Source: Onchocerca volvulus (taxonomy: Eukaryota > Nematoda > Chromadorea > Rhabditida > Onchocercidae). From it: a stretch of DNA of 64,000 nucleotides. Shown in pieces: positions 15,101 through 26,454 of this stretch (position 1 is the first letter of the stretch; the number at the start of each line of letters is the position of its first letter). The notes beneath the pieces are model-generated. The model was not told the origin of the DNA. It saw only the letters and a program-made list of their open reading frames with translations, and did no database searches. The position numbers and the translations under genes are program-made. The stretch lies in assembly GCA_000499405.2 (NCBI GenBank), contig HG738137.1, forward strand, positions 5,394,001 through 5,458,000, read 5' to 3'.

Positions 15101-18100
15101 GTTTAAAATTCAAAAAGCATTTTCTTTAAAAAAAATTATCAAAAATATGAATAAGTCAAGGAAAAAAAAAATCAGTGAGTAACCACTAAAAGATAACTAA
15201 TAATAAGTATTTCAATCTTGAATAAAATATAAAGTATATATATTTAATAAGCACTAGAATGATGATAATGACAAATTTTTACGAAATTATCCTGCCTATC
15301 AGATAAATTCAAGAGAATAGCTACTCGATACGAAAAAATGGATCATACAAAAAAAAAAAGATGAAAACAGAATATATGGTCAGGAAAAATTAAAACAGAG
15401 TCAAAATCAGAAAAATATTGACATGAAGAAAAGAATTTGAATAGCTTTTTATTAATTCGACAAATGACCTATTAGAAAACCTAAGAAATTCATGATTAAA
15501 AGAAAAAACAAAATTTATCAAGGTCGAAAACAATGTAATGGATTTCAGTGAAAATGTGGAATATTTCGAGTATAAAAATAAAAGGAAGTTAACGATATTT
15601 AGAGATAACAACTGCTAAAAATAAGAATAAATCAAAGAAATCATTAAGAGCAAATAGTTAAAATGGTAACATGCTATAACTGATAAAGTCTGATGGAAAT
15701 ATATTTCACGGATGAATTTCATAAAATTTATCAAAAACGAAAAAATTCATCATAGAATTCATCAAAAATACTTGGAAAACAATAAAAATTCTTAGATGAA
15801 GCAATAATGGCGAAGGATTCGAAACTTCTGAATGGCTTTACACAAATTAGATTTGGGAATAATAGCATAGTGGATCTCAAACATTGTGTATGATTACTTA
15901 AAATTTCTCATATTCGCTGCTTTCGACTTATTGAATATCATCCAACAAAAACAAAGAAATTTTGAACTTTAAAATTCAACAAACTTCTGGGTTGACAAAT
16001 CTAACAGACATCTGCGTATTCTCATTAAGATGTATGTTTCCAGAAATTAGAACCTTATTTGATTTTTACAAATAGTGCATTTCTATGGAATCCAGTTATA
16101 CAAGAAGTTTTATTTTCACGTAGTTATTGATCATTTGGTGGGAGCGAAAACTCCCTCGTTCGCAACTTGAATTTTGGTGCGAACTAAATCAAAAATTGAA
16201 ATAAAAAATTTAAAAAAAAATTGTGAAGCACCAAGAATGCGAAGAACGACATCAACATATTACTAATAAAAGATTCTACATAAGACGCAACTGAAAAAAA
16301 AATTTGACATTCTGTTATTGATAAATTTTTTTTTGCTTTATAAAAAAGCCAAGTGTCACTAGTAAAATGTTAAATCAAACTTTAATTATGATGCTTTTTA
16401 GCAGCAAATGTTAAAAAAAAAACAGCCATATATGAATGGTGCAAACTTAAATGCTTTGTTGGAATGTTAAGAATTTGTATCAATTACCCAACTGAATGAA
16501 AAATTTCTGGAAAAGGTACTATTCGCAAATATAATCTATAACATGTAATGTCATTAAACAGTCAGCTGGGCAGTTGTATATATGCTTAGCGTTTTGAAAA
16601 TTAAAATAACAAAACTAGCAAAAGGTTGAACAAGAAAAAAGTTTCATACAAAATAACTAAGCGATATCATATAGATTATGTCTGATAAGTTGATAAGCTA
16701 AACATTTTTTGTTCTCTTCAGTTATATTTTATAGTTTAATAAAAACATAATACAGCTATCGTATGCTAAATGATTTATGAAGACAAATCAAATGTTTTCA
16801 ATAGATGTGATTAGGTCCAGTAGATGCTAAATTGTTACGTATATTATATACATCTACAAGTGCCTTAAATGCCTTGGACGGAATGACAAAAACTTCTTTT
16901 ACCATTACCCTAACTATTGAGAAAAAAAGAATCCAACAAATCAACAATATGGGAATTAATAAACTATATAAGTAAAAACTTAAAAAATCGTTCGAAATGA
17001 ATTACTAATAGTAGCGTTATTCCTGTATCTGATATAAGTCTGAATGAATGGAATAAAAATGATGCAGAAACTTCACTGAAGAATAATGATGCAACAGATT
17101 CTGACTCATGAAGATGAACAGATGAATAGAATTTACTAACTGACTGCCAAGCAAATTTTTCTTCTTTCATTGTAAAAAGAATCCAATTTAGAATAAGTAT
17201 TCTAAGATGATATTCTAAAATTTGGAACATATTTTAGAATATTATCCAACTAATTATGAAAATAGTTTCATTTTTAATAATATAATAGTAAATAAAACAT
17301 AATATTTTTAATAATGTATAAAAGTAAGTTATAGTTTGTCATATCTCGAAACGACAGTTAGAAACTCAGGTCGGCAAATGTTAACAGAATAGGTATTTGT
17401 GGATCTGGAAAAAAGTACTATCTCAATGTTCCACTTCAAACGGAATGCGATGCTTATCAACAGCTTTGATACATCACTATATGAAGCATCAGAATAAATG
17501 GATGCGACCATATTTATCGTGTCATCCAGCTAAACAAACACAGAACAGTTTGATGCAAAGCACAAAGCTTATTGTATTTTAGTTACGGACTTGGAAAAAT
17601 GGAGATTTTATACAGTAACCAAAAGAAATCAGCACCAAATTACTGATACATAATCAATCTATTGAAATGCTGGTCATAACTAATGCTCGAAGGTGTGCTT
17701 TGGAAAGAAACATCTCTGCTCATTATGCATTAAGAAAAAGTATAAAAGCAATCTAAATATAATCAGTTAAAGAATCAGTGAACAAACAATTACTGAATAC
17801 TGTAGAGAAAAATGTTGGTCAGGACACTTACACGAAAACCAATAAAGTACTATGAAAAATTTTCATAATTAAGTTAAAGTATGTTGATAAAAGATTACAG
17901 GATGAGAAAACCGCATTTGAAATAAAGAAAGCAAAATATTAAAAAATTTTCTGGCTTTCTATAATGTTTAACATAATTTAGATTGTGTAAGTTATTCTTC
18001 TTCAAAAGAAAATCAAAAAAGAATTAATGAAATAGAAATTCTGACATTTAGATATGGACAGTTTTCCGTTTTAATCTTTTTTTTTTTTCTCTCAGTTTTC

Positions 18101-21100
18101 TGTTATAACTCAGAGAAATTTTATTCTTTTCGAAATGAGGAATTGAAATGGTGAGAAATTTTTAACTTTTAAATATTTAAAATTCTTAAAATTATTAGAA
18201 AATGTTTTAACTTTGAAAATATAATTGAGAATAAAAAAAACTATAAATACTTTGAACATTAAAGAGTATGAGAAATTAATAAAAAAATTTTACTAAAAAA
18301 AATAATTATAGCCAGGAGATTGTCGGAAAAAAGATTCAAAAAAGAATCCAATCCAATAATTCCAGTAATGTAATTAATTTAAAAAAACAAGTTTACAAAA
18401 AATTTCAAAGCATTGTAGCAAGATTTTCTTTTGACATTTTGACTTATATTCATTTTGCTTTGTTAATTTAACATTTCTGATGAATTCTCGAGTCCAAGCA
18501 ATTCTATTGCATTTTATCAAGAATGGAATTAGAAGATAATATAGTTAGCACGATAATATAATTATAGTTAACAAACTTAAAATTCTGACTGATTGCAAAA
18601 GATCAATAGAAATAAGCATCACAATGAGTGTCAAGACTCAATGGTGAACAGAGTGCTGTCTTCTCAATAAAAATAATTTCTTTATTTGATTCAAGAAGCT
18701 AGAAAAATGAAGGAAATCATGCCTTAATTTAATTTATTTGCTTAATTTATTTTCCTTTATATGGTTATCACAGCAGAAAATTGTCAATATAAAAATGACG
18801 AAAGGACGAATGTAAAAAAGACGCATATTGACAGAAAATTCAGAGCTAACAAACGTAAAATTTACCTGCACCACTGAAGTGAATTGCGCATTTTCGTCCC
18901 TGACAGCACTATCGTTTTCGGATCGAGTTTCTTCTGAAAACTCAGCATTTCCATCTTCCTGAGTACTTGTCGTTTCATTACTTTTTACTCTTTTGACTAT
19001 TTGATGAGAAGTCTGAAACCGTGTCACATGATAATTACTTGTTTTTATTTTTTACTAATAACAATTTATCTTCAAAGTCCTCCAAAAAAAAAGTAAATAA
19101 ATGAATAAAAATAAAAAAAAAAGCAAGCATTCAAAGGATACAACACGTACAAATTTTGAATGAATTGATGGATTAGATCAATAAAAAAAAAAAGTATACC
19201 GACTGAGCAGTTGGAGCAATGTCAACTTCAAAAAAATTTAGGACAAGCGCACGTGTAACACTGTCGACCACTCGACTCCACTGTTCAATCATTTGCATCC
19301 AACAACCAGATTGGAATACAGCCAGCACATCATCCCACACTCTCTCCTCTATTTCAATACCTAAATATTAAATTCTGAAACAGCGAGTTTGTGAATTCTA
19401 TCTGTGCGAATATGCATCAGTCAAGTGTTAACAGCTAAATAACATTACTAAAAAATCCACATAATTCAATTTCTTAAAACTTCAGATAAATAACAGGCTA
19501 ACCACTTATGGCTCGAACAAAAACAATAACACCAAGAAGGTTTTGTGCCAGAGCACCAGAAGTTGCGCGTCCGTAAGCATCAGATCTAAAAATACAGCCG
19601 TAACAAATAATCAAACACAATTTTTTCCAAAAATAATTTAAATGTTGCAATAATTATACAGAAATGAAGAGAAAATGGTCTAAAACCTGGAAGTAACAGT
19701 GCGTACACCGTCTGCAAGACTTTTAATAAGTTCGCACCACACTCTGGTTGATAGTGAATTTTGCAAATGTGTTGAAGGGTTGGAGAGATCACGAGTTGTT
19801 TGCAATAAGATTTGTGTTAAAGAAATGGCAGACGACAAGCGTTCACCAGCTGCCAGTAAGTATGGACTGTGAAAAAATGAAGTAAGAAAATGAATGAGCA
19901 AAAGTGATAATGACTCAACCGCAATTCCTTCTTGCTCAATAAAAGGAGGTAAATTCCGTTGCAACAACCATGTATTGATCAAAGAAAAGACCTGAAAAAG
20001 GATACCTATTGAATCTTCTGAGCATTGATCTGACAGAATTTGGTACCAAAGGTACTTTTTAACTAGAAATAATTGGTAAATAAGAAAAATACTAGATTTC
20101 TCGTGGCAGAAAAGATTGAGAGAAAGAGAGAATTACTATTATCATTACCATTCGTGAGGTCTATCACACTATTCACTATTCAGCCCAAATCCAAATCACT
20201 GTGAAATATATTTTCTTAATTCCTTGTCCCAGACTTAAAATAATTTCTCGTGCCTAACAATCATTTTGAAAATTGTAAAATTAAAAAAACGACAAAAAAT
20301 GATATATTAAGTGCCATCGTTAGAAATATATACGAGTATTCAAATGATATTTTTTCTCATGGAAGATGCTTGCCCATACGCTAATTTATCAAAAATTACT
20401 CGCATATTTATAACACTAACAAAATTCACGAAGAAAAGATGCAAGATTTACTTTATGAATAACATTCGAACATGGTAATGGTAGCATTACAGCTTCTTTT
20501 AAAAGTGTTAAAAGTGTATTCGTTGCTTTACGACTGGAAAATAAAGCTTTCCGATATAACAGTTGACCTGTGGTAGCTAAATCATTATTAGTTGTAAGCG
20601 CAACTGTTGCCATCCATCTATAAATGGATAAAATATTACAATTCAAAATTCTTAACTTCAATTTTTTTCAGTATGAGGATAACGTGGAAATATTTTAAAG
20701 TTAAATAAAATTCAATCAAGTCCAGAGAGATTAATCAAAAGATTGTTCGGTAGCAGAATGGGGCAAAAGAGAAAGGAAACTAAAAAGAAATGAAATTTAT
20801 GAATAAATGAATTATCAGTAAGGTATTCGTAACAAAACATTTCAACAAACCTGATGAGCCAATACCGCGCAATTACTACAGGGTCGGCGGTATCGCGAAC
20901 ATCTATCTGTCCTTCGCTACCCTCCCATCCACCATAAATATCTACACCATTAGTTTCTATATCAGGAAATATTTCATAAATATAGAGAACAATCACACGA
21001 TCCAGAATAAATTTTGCACATTCTAAACGGATATTTTCGTCATTCCATTCAATTCGAATCGTTTCTCGTGTGCAGTATTCGAGAAACTTATCCAGATATA

Positions 21101-22410
21101 TCTAAAAAGGCTCACAGCTTTTCAAAAAAAAAAAAAATATTGAATTCTATCTTTTCAAAATAATTTTTTAAATATTTTTAACAATAATAATGCATGCATT
21201 TTATTGCAGTCCTATTTTTTTGTCACAATTACCAAATTACCTGAAGTAACTGTGCTCTTTCCTTCGCACTAGCTGCAGTATTGTTCGGATTACTTACAAG
21301 TGGTGAATTGCAAATAGGCCCAGGTCCCACGGTACTAGCAGTCGACTGACAATAATTATGTAAAATATTTTCAGTAGGTAAATTATTCCTGAAAATGAAT
21401 AATTAGGATTACTTGACAAAAAAAATCAAGTTATCTAATTTTCACCATATTAGAACACGATTATATCTTTAAAAAGCAAAAGCTTTACGAAAAAAATTAA
21501 AAATAAATAAAGATTTGGGCACCTTAAAGGAAAATGCGGAAGAAGGCATTGAAAAACGATATCTAACTGCGAATTATTATTGCTGTACATGGCCAAACTC
21601 TGGTACCAAATAATAAATAGACGCAGTGCAATTTTTCTTACGGCTAGTAAATTGTGTGGGAACAACGCTTTTTTCAAAACATACTCAATGGCATGCTTTT
21701 GCCAGCCTGGAAAAATGAAAATTTGGATTCCGGTTTGCAGAGATTTTCAAACTTGGAAGCAAAAAATTTAAAAAAAAATATTTGCATATAATATTAAACA
21801 GAATTTGCAGTAAGCAGATACATACCATTGCCAATCAGTTTCGGTGCAAGACAAAGCAATTGTTCGAGCGTCCACAAAGCTGATTCTGCTTCAAGAACTG
21901 ATTGAGCCGTTGGCGTAAGATCAGCTTGTAGTAATAATTCGTCAACCAGATGGAACGTTTCAAAACTGTAATCTTCCATAAATTGCCTTTTGTCCTAGAA
22001 AAGAATGGATGGGAACTAAAGCTCTCGTTTGAAATCCTCAATAGTAGTAATTAACACCAGACTATTCTAATATCACTTCGAAGAAAATAATGTTATAAAG
22101 ATGGGAAAAAAAAAATAAATTAAGTGCAGAATATAGTGATCAACGAATCCCTTTCTTAAATTAATTAACACACACTATTTTGATTTCGAATTAATTAGTA
22201 CATGTAACTCTTCGTTCCATATATATATGAAGTTCATCACTATCTCATTTTTCAAACTTCAAAATTAAAAAGTGAAAAACAAACCTGGATGCAAAGGGCA
22301 TCGAGAGCAAGTTTGAGATGTTTTGCTCGTGATGCACAATCACGGTGAAGATCGACAAAACGCTGCAATGATGCTGTAAAATCTGCCGATTTCACTTTAC
22401 GAGCAAACAT
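6191..22410 (-). CDS. hgap-1: Ral GTPase-activating protein alpha subunit (Rap/Ran-GAP, tuberin-like)
   Basis: RalGAP alpha, with a beta subunit, switches off Ral GTPases and thereby affects exocytosis and TOR signalling. Nineteen exons were traced. Joined, they encode roughly 1,290 residues, against about 2,000 in human RALGAPA1: 22285-22410, 21826-21994, 21523-21706, about 21242-21390, 20852-21101, 20452-20619, 19688-19990, 19501-19585, 19199-19362, 18868-19014, 11884-11980, 11257-11420, 10110-10280, 9493-9786, 8993-9266, 8425-8617, 8003-8319, 6959-7155 and 6191-6608. N-terminal signatures include [19 protein letters not shown] and [20 protein letters not shown]. The C-terminal GAP domain reads [40 protein letters not shown] and [14 protein letters not shown], then GPLFDGA. 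The Asn in HLGND is the expected catalytic 'Asn thumb' and is intact. The ATG at 22410 follows TTATAG by seven bases, a plausible trans-splice site. The 6.9 kb intron (11981-18867) is unusual and may hide an exon. The C. elegans name is assigned by family only. Confidence 0.93.
7205..7440. repeat. Degenerate repeat in a RalGAP alpha intron
   Basis: Four diverged copies of a motif close to GTTARYATRTTGTAAATT occur at about 7213, 7281, 7319 and 7402. Two copies of a CCCTTTGC..CTAAA motif lie between them, next to a 20-base poly-A run. It looks like an old, decayed tandem array. Confidence 0.45.
14161..14196. repeat. Inverted repeat (hairpin) inside the RalGAP alpha intron
   Basis: AATAGGAGGA and, after a loop of about 14 bases, TCCTCCCTATT are near-perfect reverse complements with one extra G in one arm. 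Such GC-containing pairing stands out in this AT-rich intron. Function unknown. Confidence 0.5.
14681..14700. repeat. (TA)10 microsatellite
   Basis: A perfect TA dinucleotide run in the large RalGAP alpha intron, with AT-rich flanks. Confidence 0.9.
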
Positions 22411-23956
22411 TTCCTTCCTATAATTCAACAAATTTGTTCAATTATAGAAATGAAACGCACAAGAAAGTTAAATATTGTATGCAAACAATCCTATTTTATG
22501 TGTCACTATAATTACTTCAAAAATGCACATAAAGAAAATTATTTCAAATACGCAAGTAATTAATGCAAATAAGAAATGCAATTAACGCAATGTAATTTCA
22601 AAAGCATTCCGAATGAATGGAAAAAAGAATTGAAAAAATTAAAGTGGAAAAACTAGATAAGAGGACATGATTTGATATTCTAAAAAAGTTATGTGATGGC
22701 CGCTGGAAAATGCTTTTTCAATTTCTTACACTACTGATTCATGTGTTATCCTCACTTTAAGGATCATCACTATAATATCAAATATGGCACATTACTCGAT
22801 TCATTCAATCGATTCCAAGCTAAATTTTTAGTGATAACTTTCTATTAGTCATTTGGCAGATACCATGAAATGTGAAGTGTTATAAGTAAATGCAATAAGA
22901 TCAGGAAGCGAGGCGAAGGCTGGGGAAGTGACAGAAACTATTGAAGGAAACGAATCATCATTACTCACTCTAAATTGTTACAAGTTCGAAAGCACCTTTC
23001 ACCCATCCATCCATCTATTCATTCCACGCCATCCCCCCCTCATTTGACCTACCTGCCCATCCCCTCCCACAGAATTTCTAAATTTAACAAATCTTATTCA
23101 AACATACCAAGCGCCAAAATTCATGAAAGAGATTGGAATATTTCACAACAATCCGCCAAACCACTCTTCTTTCCTTGCCTGTTTCGATGGTCCATCACAC
23201 TCCTCCTATAGTCTCCCATTCTTCCTTCCACCTTTTCTGTAAACAGTGCTTGTCAACGCCGTTGTCATCTGATCTTTTGTAATTCGATGTGGGATCTCAT
23301 TCTCCAGACCAGAATGTGCTCACTCTCGATGAATGAGTCCTATACTTCTCGACACCCCCACACCTAATCCAGGTAACCTTATATCTATCACCTGTCCAAA
23401 TCCCAGTCACTAAAGACATGATTCAATCGTTGCTCCACCAAACTTCTTCATTCGTGTTTCTGTTTATTAGAAAAAATTTGCTTTTTCAGAGATGGAACGG
23501 CTTGTTATCCATTTCTGCTTCAAAATTGCTATTATTTTAACGTAGATTTTAATCGTTTCGGGCCGATCAAGTGTTTTCATAACATTTTATTAATTAAACA
23601 CAATAGAAGACCGTACATGATATATAACATTGACAACAACAGCAGAGTAGGGAACTAATTCTTTATTACTTTGAAAGTAATTATATTGGATGAAAATTAT
23701 AGATTTAACAAGTTCAAACTGAAATGCCAATTCTTTAATATTATTGTCATTGTTGAACAGTAGGCAATATGCAATAGAATTCTAAAATCACCACAAATAT
23801 GACTGATTTTTAACTCTTATTTTTGCAAGTCGGTAGCTAAAACACTATTTATAGAAATGTGATATATATGAACCTTATGAATATGAGTAGTGAAATACCT
23901 GAACAGAAATAATGAACTATAGCGAAGGAGTGAACTATGAAGCTTTGGGAAAACAA
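22411..23956. other. Intergenic region upstream of RalGAP alpha, with a pyrimidine-rich island
   Basis: About 1.5 kb between RalGAP alpha and the phosphoserine phosphatase gene. From about 22980 to 23470 the plus strand is rich in C and T (CCATCCATCCATC, CCATCCCCCCCTC and similar) and clearly less AT-rich than the rest, so the RalGAP sense strand is purine-rich there. This may be the RalGAP alpha promoter. No convincing exon was found. Confidence 0.5.
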
Positions 23957-24673
23957 TTATTTATCTAAACTTTTTCTCAGTGTATCGAAATCATACACAA
24001 ACCATGATGCTTTTCTTTTCACTACTTCACGACATCGATTCCCACCAAAGCCAATGAACAGATCAGCTTGTGCCGATGTTTCCAGATCCGTTACACCATC
24101 ACCAATCATTACTAAATTCCGGTAGCCTTTCCCATCCTTCAGTTTTCTACACACTGCTGCTTTGCCGAAATTTTCGGAACCTGAGTCACTGGTTTCTCTT
24201 GTCTCATCAAAACCAATATAAAACCCATTTTCATCGAAGAATATTTCATTTGCATGAATATTTGTTTCAGGAATTTTAAGAGCTTTTGCTACCGGAAGAA
24301 TCATAGAAACAAAGCCGCCACTGACTAAATAAACTGGAACAAAGCGGCGGTGCAATTCTGTAACTAAAGCTTCACTGCCGGGTGTCAGCTTTGGTTCTCT
24401 TTCTCGAATGAATTCTTTTAATTGTTTCCGCGTTGGTTTAAGAATGTTTAAACGAATCTTTAAGGATTCACGAAATGAAATTTTACCATTCATTGCTTCC
24501 TCAGTAAATTTGATAACTTCATAACAATGAAGATATTTTGCAAATTCATCAATCATTTCATCCACACACAAAGTAGAGTCGACATCGAAACAAACAGCAT
24601 CTGCCTTCTGCCAGAGTTTTTTGGCTTGAACTTCATTTTCAGTGGAATTGCCCAAATTCTCAACTTTCAACAT
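23957..24673 (-). CDS. PSPH: Phosphoserine phosphatase (single exon)
   Basis: This enzyme removes phosphate from L-3-phosphoserine, the last step of serine synthesis in the cytosol. The 238-residue product is full length for the family (human 225). The HAD motifs are all visible. Motif I is FDVDSTL near residue 30, with the nucleophile Asp and the acid/base Asp two residues on. Motif II is VSGGF. A Lys lies in FGKAAVCRKL (motif III), and motif IV is GDGVTD. The family phrases LTPG, GFDET and FIGFGGN are present. The first ATG after an in-frame stop is at 24673; an in-frame GTG two codons earlier is not needed. The whole coding region is one exon, whereas every other gene in the window is split into many exons. 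A retroposed copy or loss of introns would explain that. No frameshift or missing catalytic residue is seen. Confidence 0.95.
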   Translation of the reverse strand: MLKVENLGNSTENEVQAKKLWQKADAVCFDVDSTLCVDEMIDEFAKYLHCYEVIKFTEEAMNGKISFRESLKIRLNILKPTRKQLKEFIREREPKLTPGSEALVTELHRRFVPVYLVSGGFVSMILPVAKALKIPETNIHANEIFFDENGFYIGFDETRETSDSGSENFGKAAVCRKLKDGKGYRNLVMIGDGVTDLETSAQADLFIGFGGNRCREVVKRKASWFVYDFDTLRKSLDK

Positions 24674-26454
24674 ATTCACAGAATCACCTCAAATGCAGTC
24701 TTAAAATCTTCGTGAATCTGTATTAGTATAGTAATGACAATCTCATGCGATCAGGATCTTGATATTCTGCAACATGAATAGTTAGCATCGTGGTTCCTTC
24801 TCGTATTCAGTCATGTCTATTATGTGCTATTATCAGTGAATAAATATTCCCTATAAATTTTCAATCCCAAATATGCATTGCTATCGCAGTACCAAGTCCT
24901 GAAAACAAAACAACAAATTATAATTATCCATATTTTAAACATTTTTAAAATTTAAATATCTCACCAGTAAGTGAGCGAAAAAACAAAAAAGTAAATGGCT
25001 GAGTGACTTTATAGCAATTTTTTTTTGTTATTCTATTTCCAGACTTCAAGCATTTGTTAACTTATTTTTTTTTTTTAGTTAAACTTTATAACTTTACACT
25101 GCCAGCAATTTAAAGTTACGAGATGTTTATATGAAAATTGAGAATTTTCATAATGAAATAACAGAATGATGCAATTTAATGGTAATAGAGTTTAGTACTT
25201 ACTATGCCAGTTCTTTTAAAGTTATCAGTTCAAAACACTTCATTATTAAAAATTTAAAAAAAAAAAGCTGTGGAAAATTACATCACCATATATCATGATG
25301 CATTACTAGCGAATAATGATTGACAATTGTACGCTCTGGACACTGTTGTCTTTTAAAAGATTGATATAAATATTTTCCCTTGAAAATTCCATTGAATAAG
25401 AACAGGTTTAAAATTCATTACAGTAACAATTAGTGAAGTTGCTTCATTATAAGAACATGATAATTCTATGAGAATTTAGTTAATACTCTAGTTCTAAAAT
25501 GAAAGGAGATGCTTATTCGAGATTATCGATCAGATTTGAATATAGTACTCCATCCCAAAATATTAGTTTAGAATTAGAGAATCTGGACTTGCCACGTCCA
25601 AATTATATATCAGTAAAAAAAAAAGAACTCAAAATATGGCTAATATCCAACATCAGTTTGCTATTCCATAGGATTATTTGAATTTATTGAAGCAACATAA
25701 TACGTAGACTAAGTAAACCAATGTTTGAAAGTGTAAATTTTAGAATATTTGGAAAACCATACAATTTCTACCGTAAAATATGTGAATTTTAATCTATGAA
25801 AAGTCACAAATTTGTGACTTTACATGAGTTAAAATACAATTAGTGGATGAAAAACAGCTATTTTAAAGCGTAAGAAAACACCTGAGAACGGCACAATATC
25901 TATTTAATTATATACAATGTAACAAATATAACAGATCAACTACAATAAAACAAGTTTTTTTTCCCATCATAATGATTTTTAAAGAGATCTTCCAGATGAG
26001 TACTCGAATGAACCTTAAAACAGGAATAATTTTTTCCTTAAAATTGCAATGACTTGTTAATTATGATGTAGAAAAGCAGGCCGTAGAGGACATCAAATTC
26101 AAAATATAATAATTTACAGGACCTATTTTAGTGAATGTGAATATGATAGTGAGCTTACAGTTTCCAAATTCATGTGTTGGAGAAATATATTCAGTTCGCG
26201 AAGCACAATAAAATGAGATTTCTTCGGATGCAAATTACTCAAAATTCTAGTTCCAAAACTATTGGACTCTTGTCTTATAGAAATATTGAATTTGAAATTA
26301 ACAAAATATAAGTGAATTAGTCCATATGTCTCATTGGAGCAACAACTAAAACATAATTAATTTAGCCATATTGAATTACAAAAATTTTTCATTCCAAGTA
26401 AAATTTAGATAAAAAATATTACTAAAATCATTACTCGCCCTTTTAAAAAACATG
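24674..26454. other. Intergenic spacer between phosphoserine phosphatase and LST8
   Basis: About 1.8 kb of AT-rich sequence holding the upstream region of the phosphatase gene and the 3' region of LST8. A plus-strand 60-codon frame at 25499-25681 has no recognisable features. Nothing else could be assigned. Confidence 0.55.

Larger units (their letters stand above)
11981..18867 (-). other. 6.9 kb intron of RalGAP alpha
   Basis: Flanking exons end and begin in phase 0, and their products (..AQFTSVVQ, then [12 protein letters not shown]..) join without a gap. This is therefore read as one intron, far larger than the others in the gene. It contains a (TA)10 microsatellite, a GGAGGA/TCCTCC hairpin and many poly-A or poly-T runs. 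No transposase, reverse transcriptase or nested gene was recognised. A short stretch near 17330-17650 has coding-like peptides in broken plus-strand frames, but no family could be assigned. Confidence 0.6.

Noticed and set aside
24674..24679. GTG two codons upstream as the phosphatase start
   Set aside because: An in-frame ATG follows at 24673 and similarity begins about 25 residues later; a GTG start is unlikely in a worm gene.
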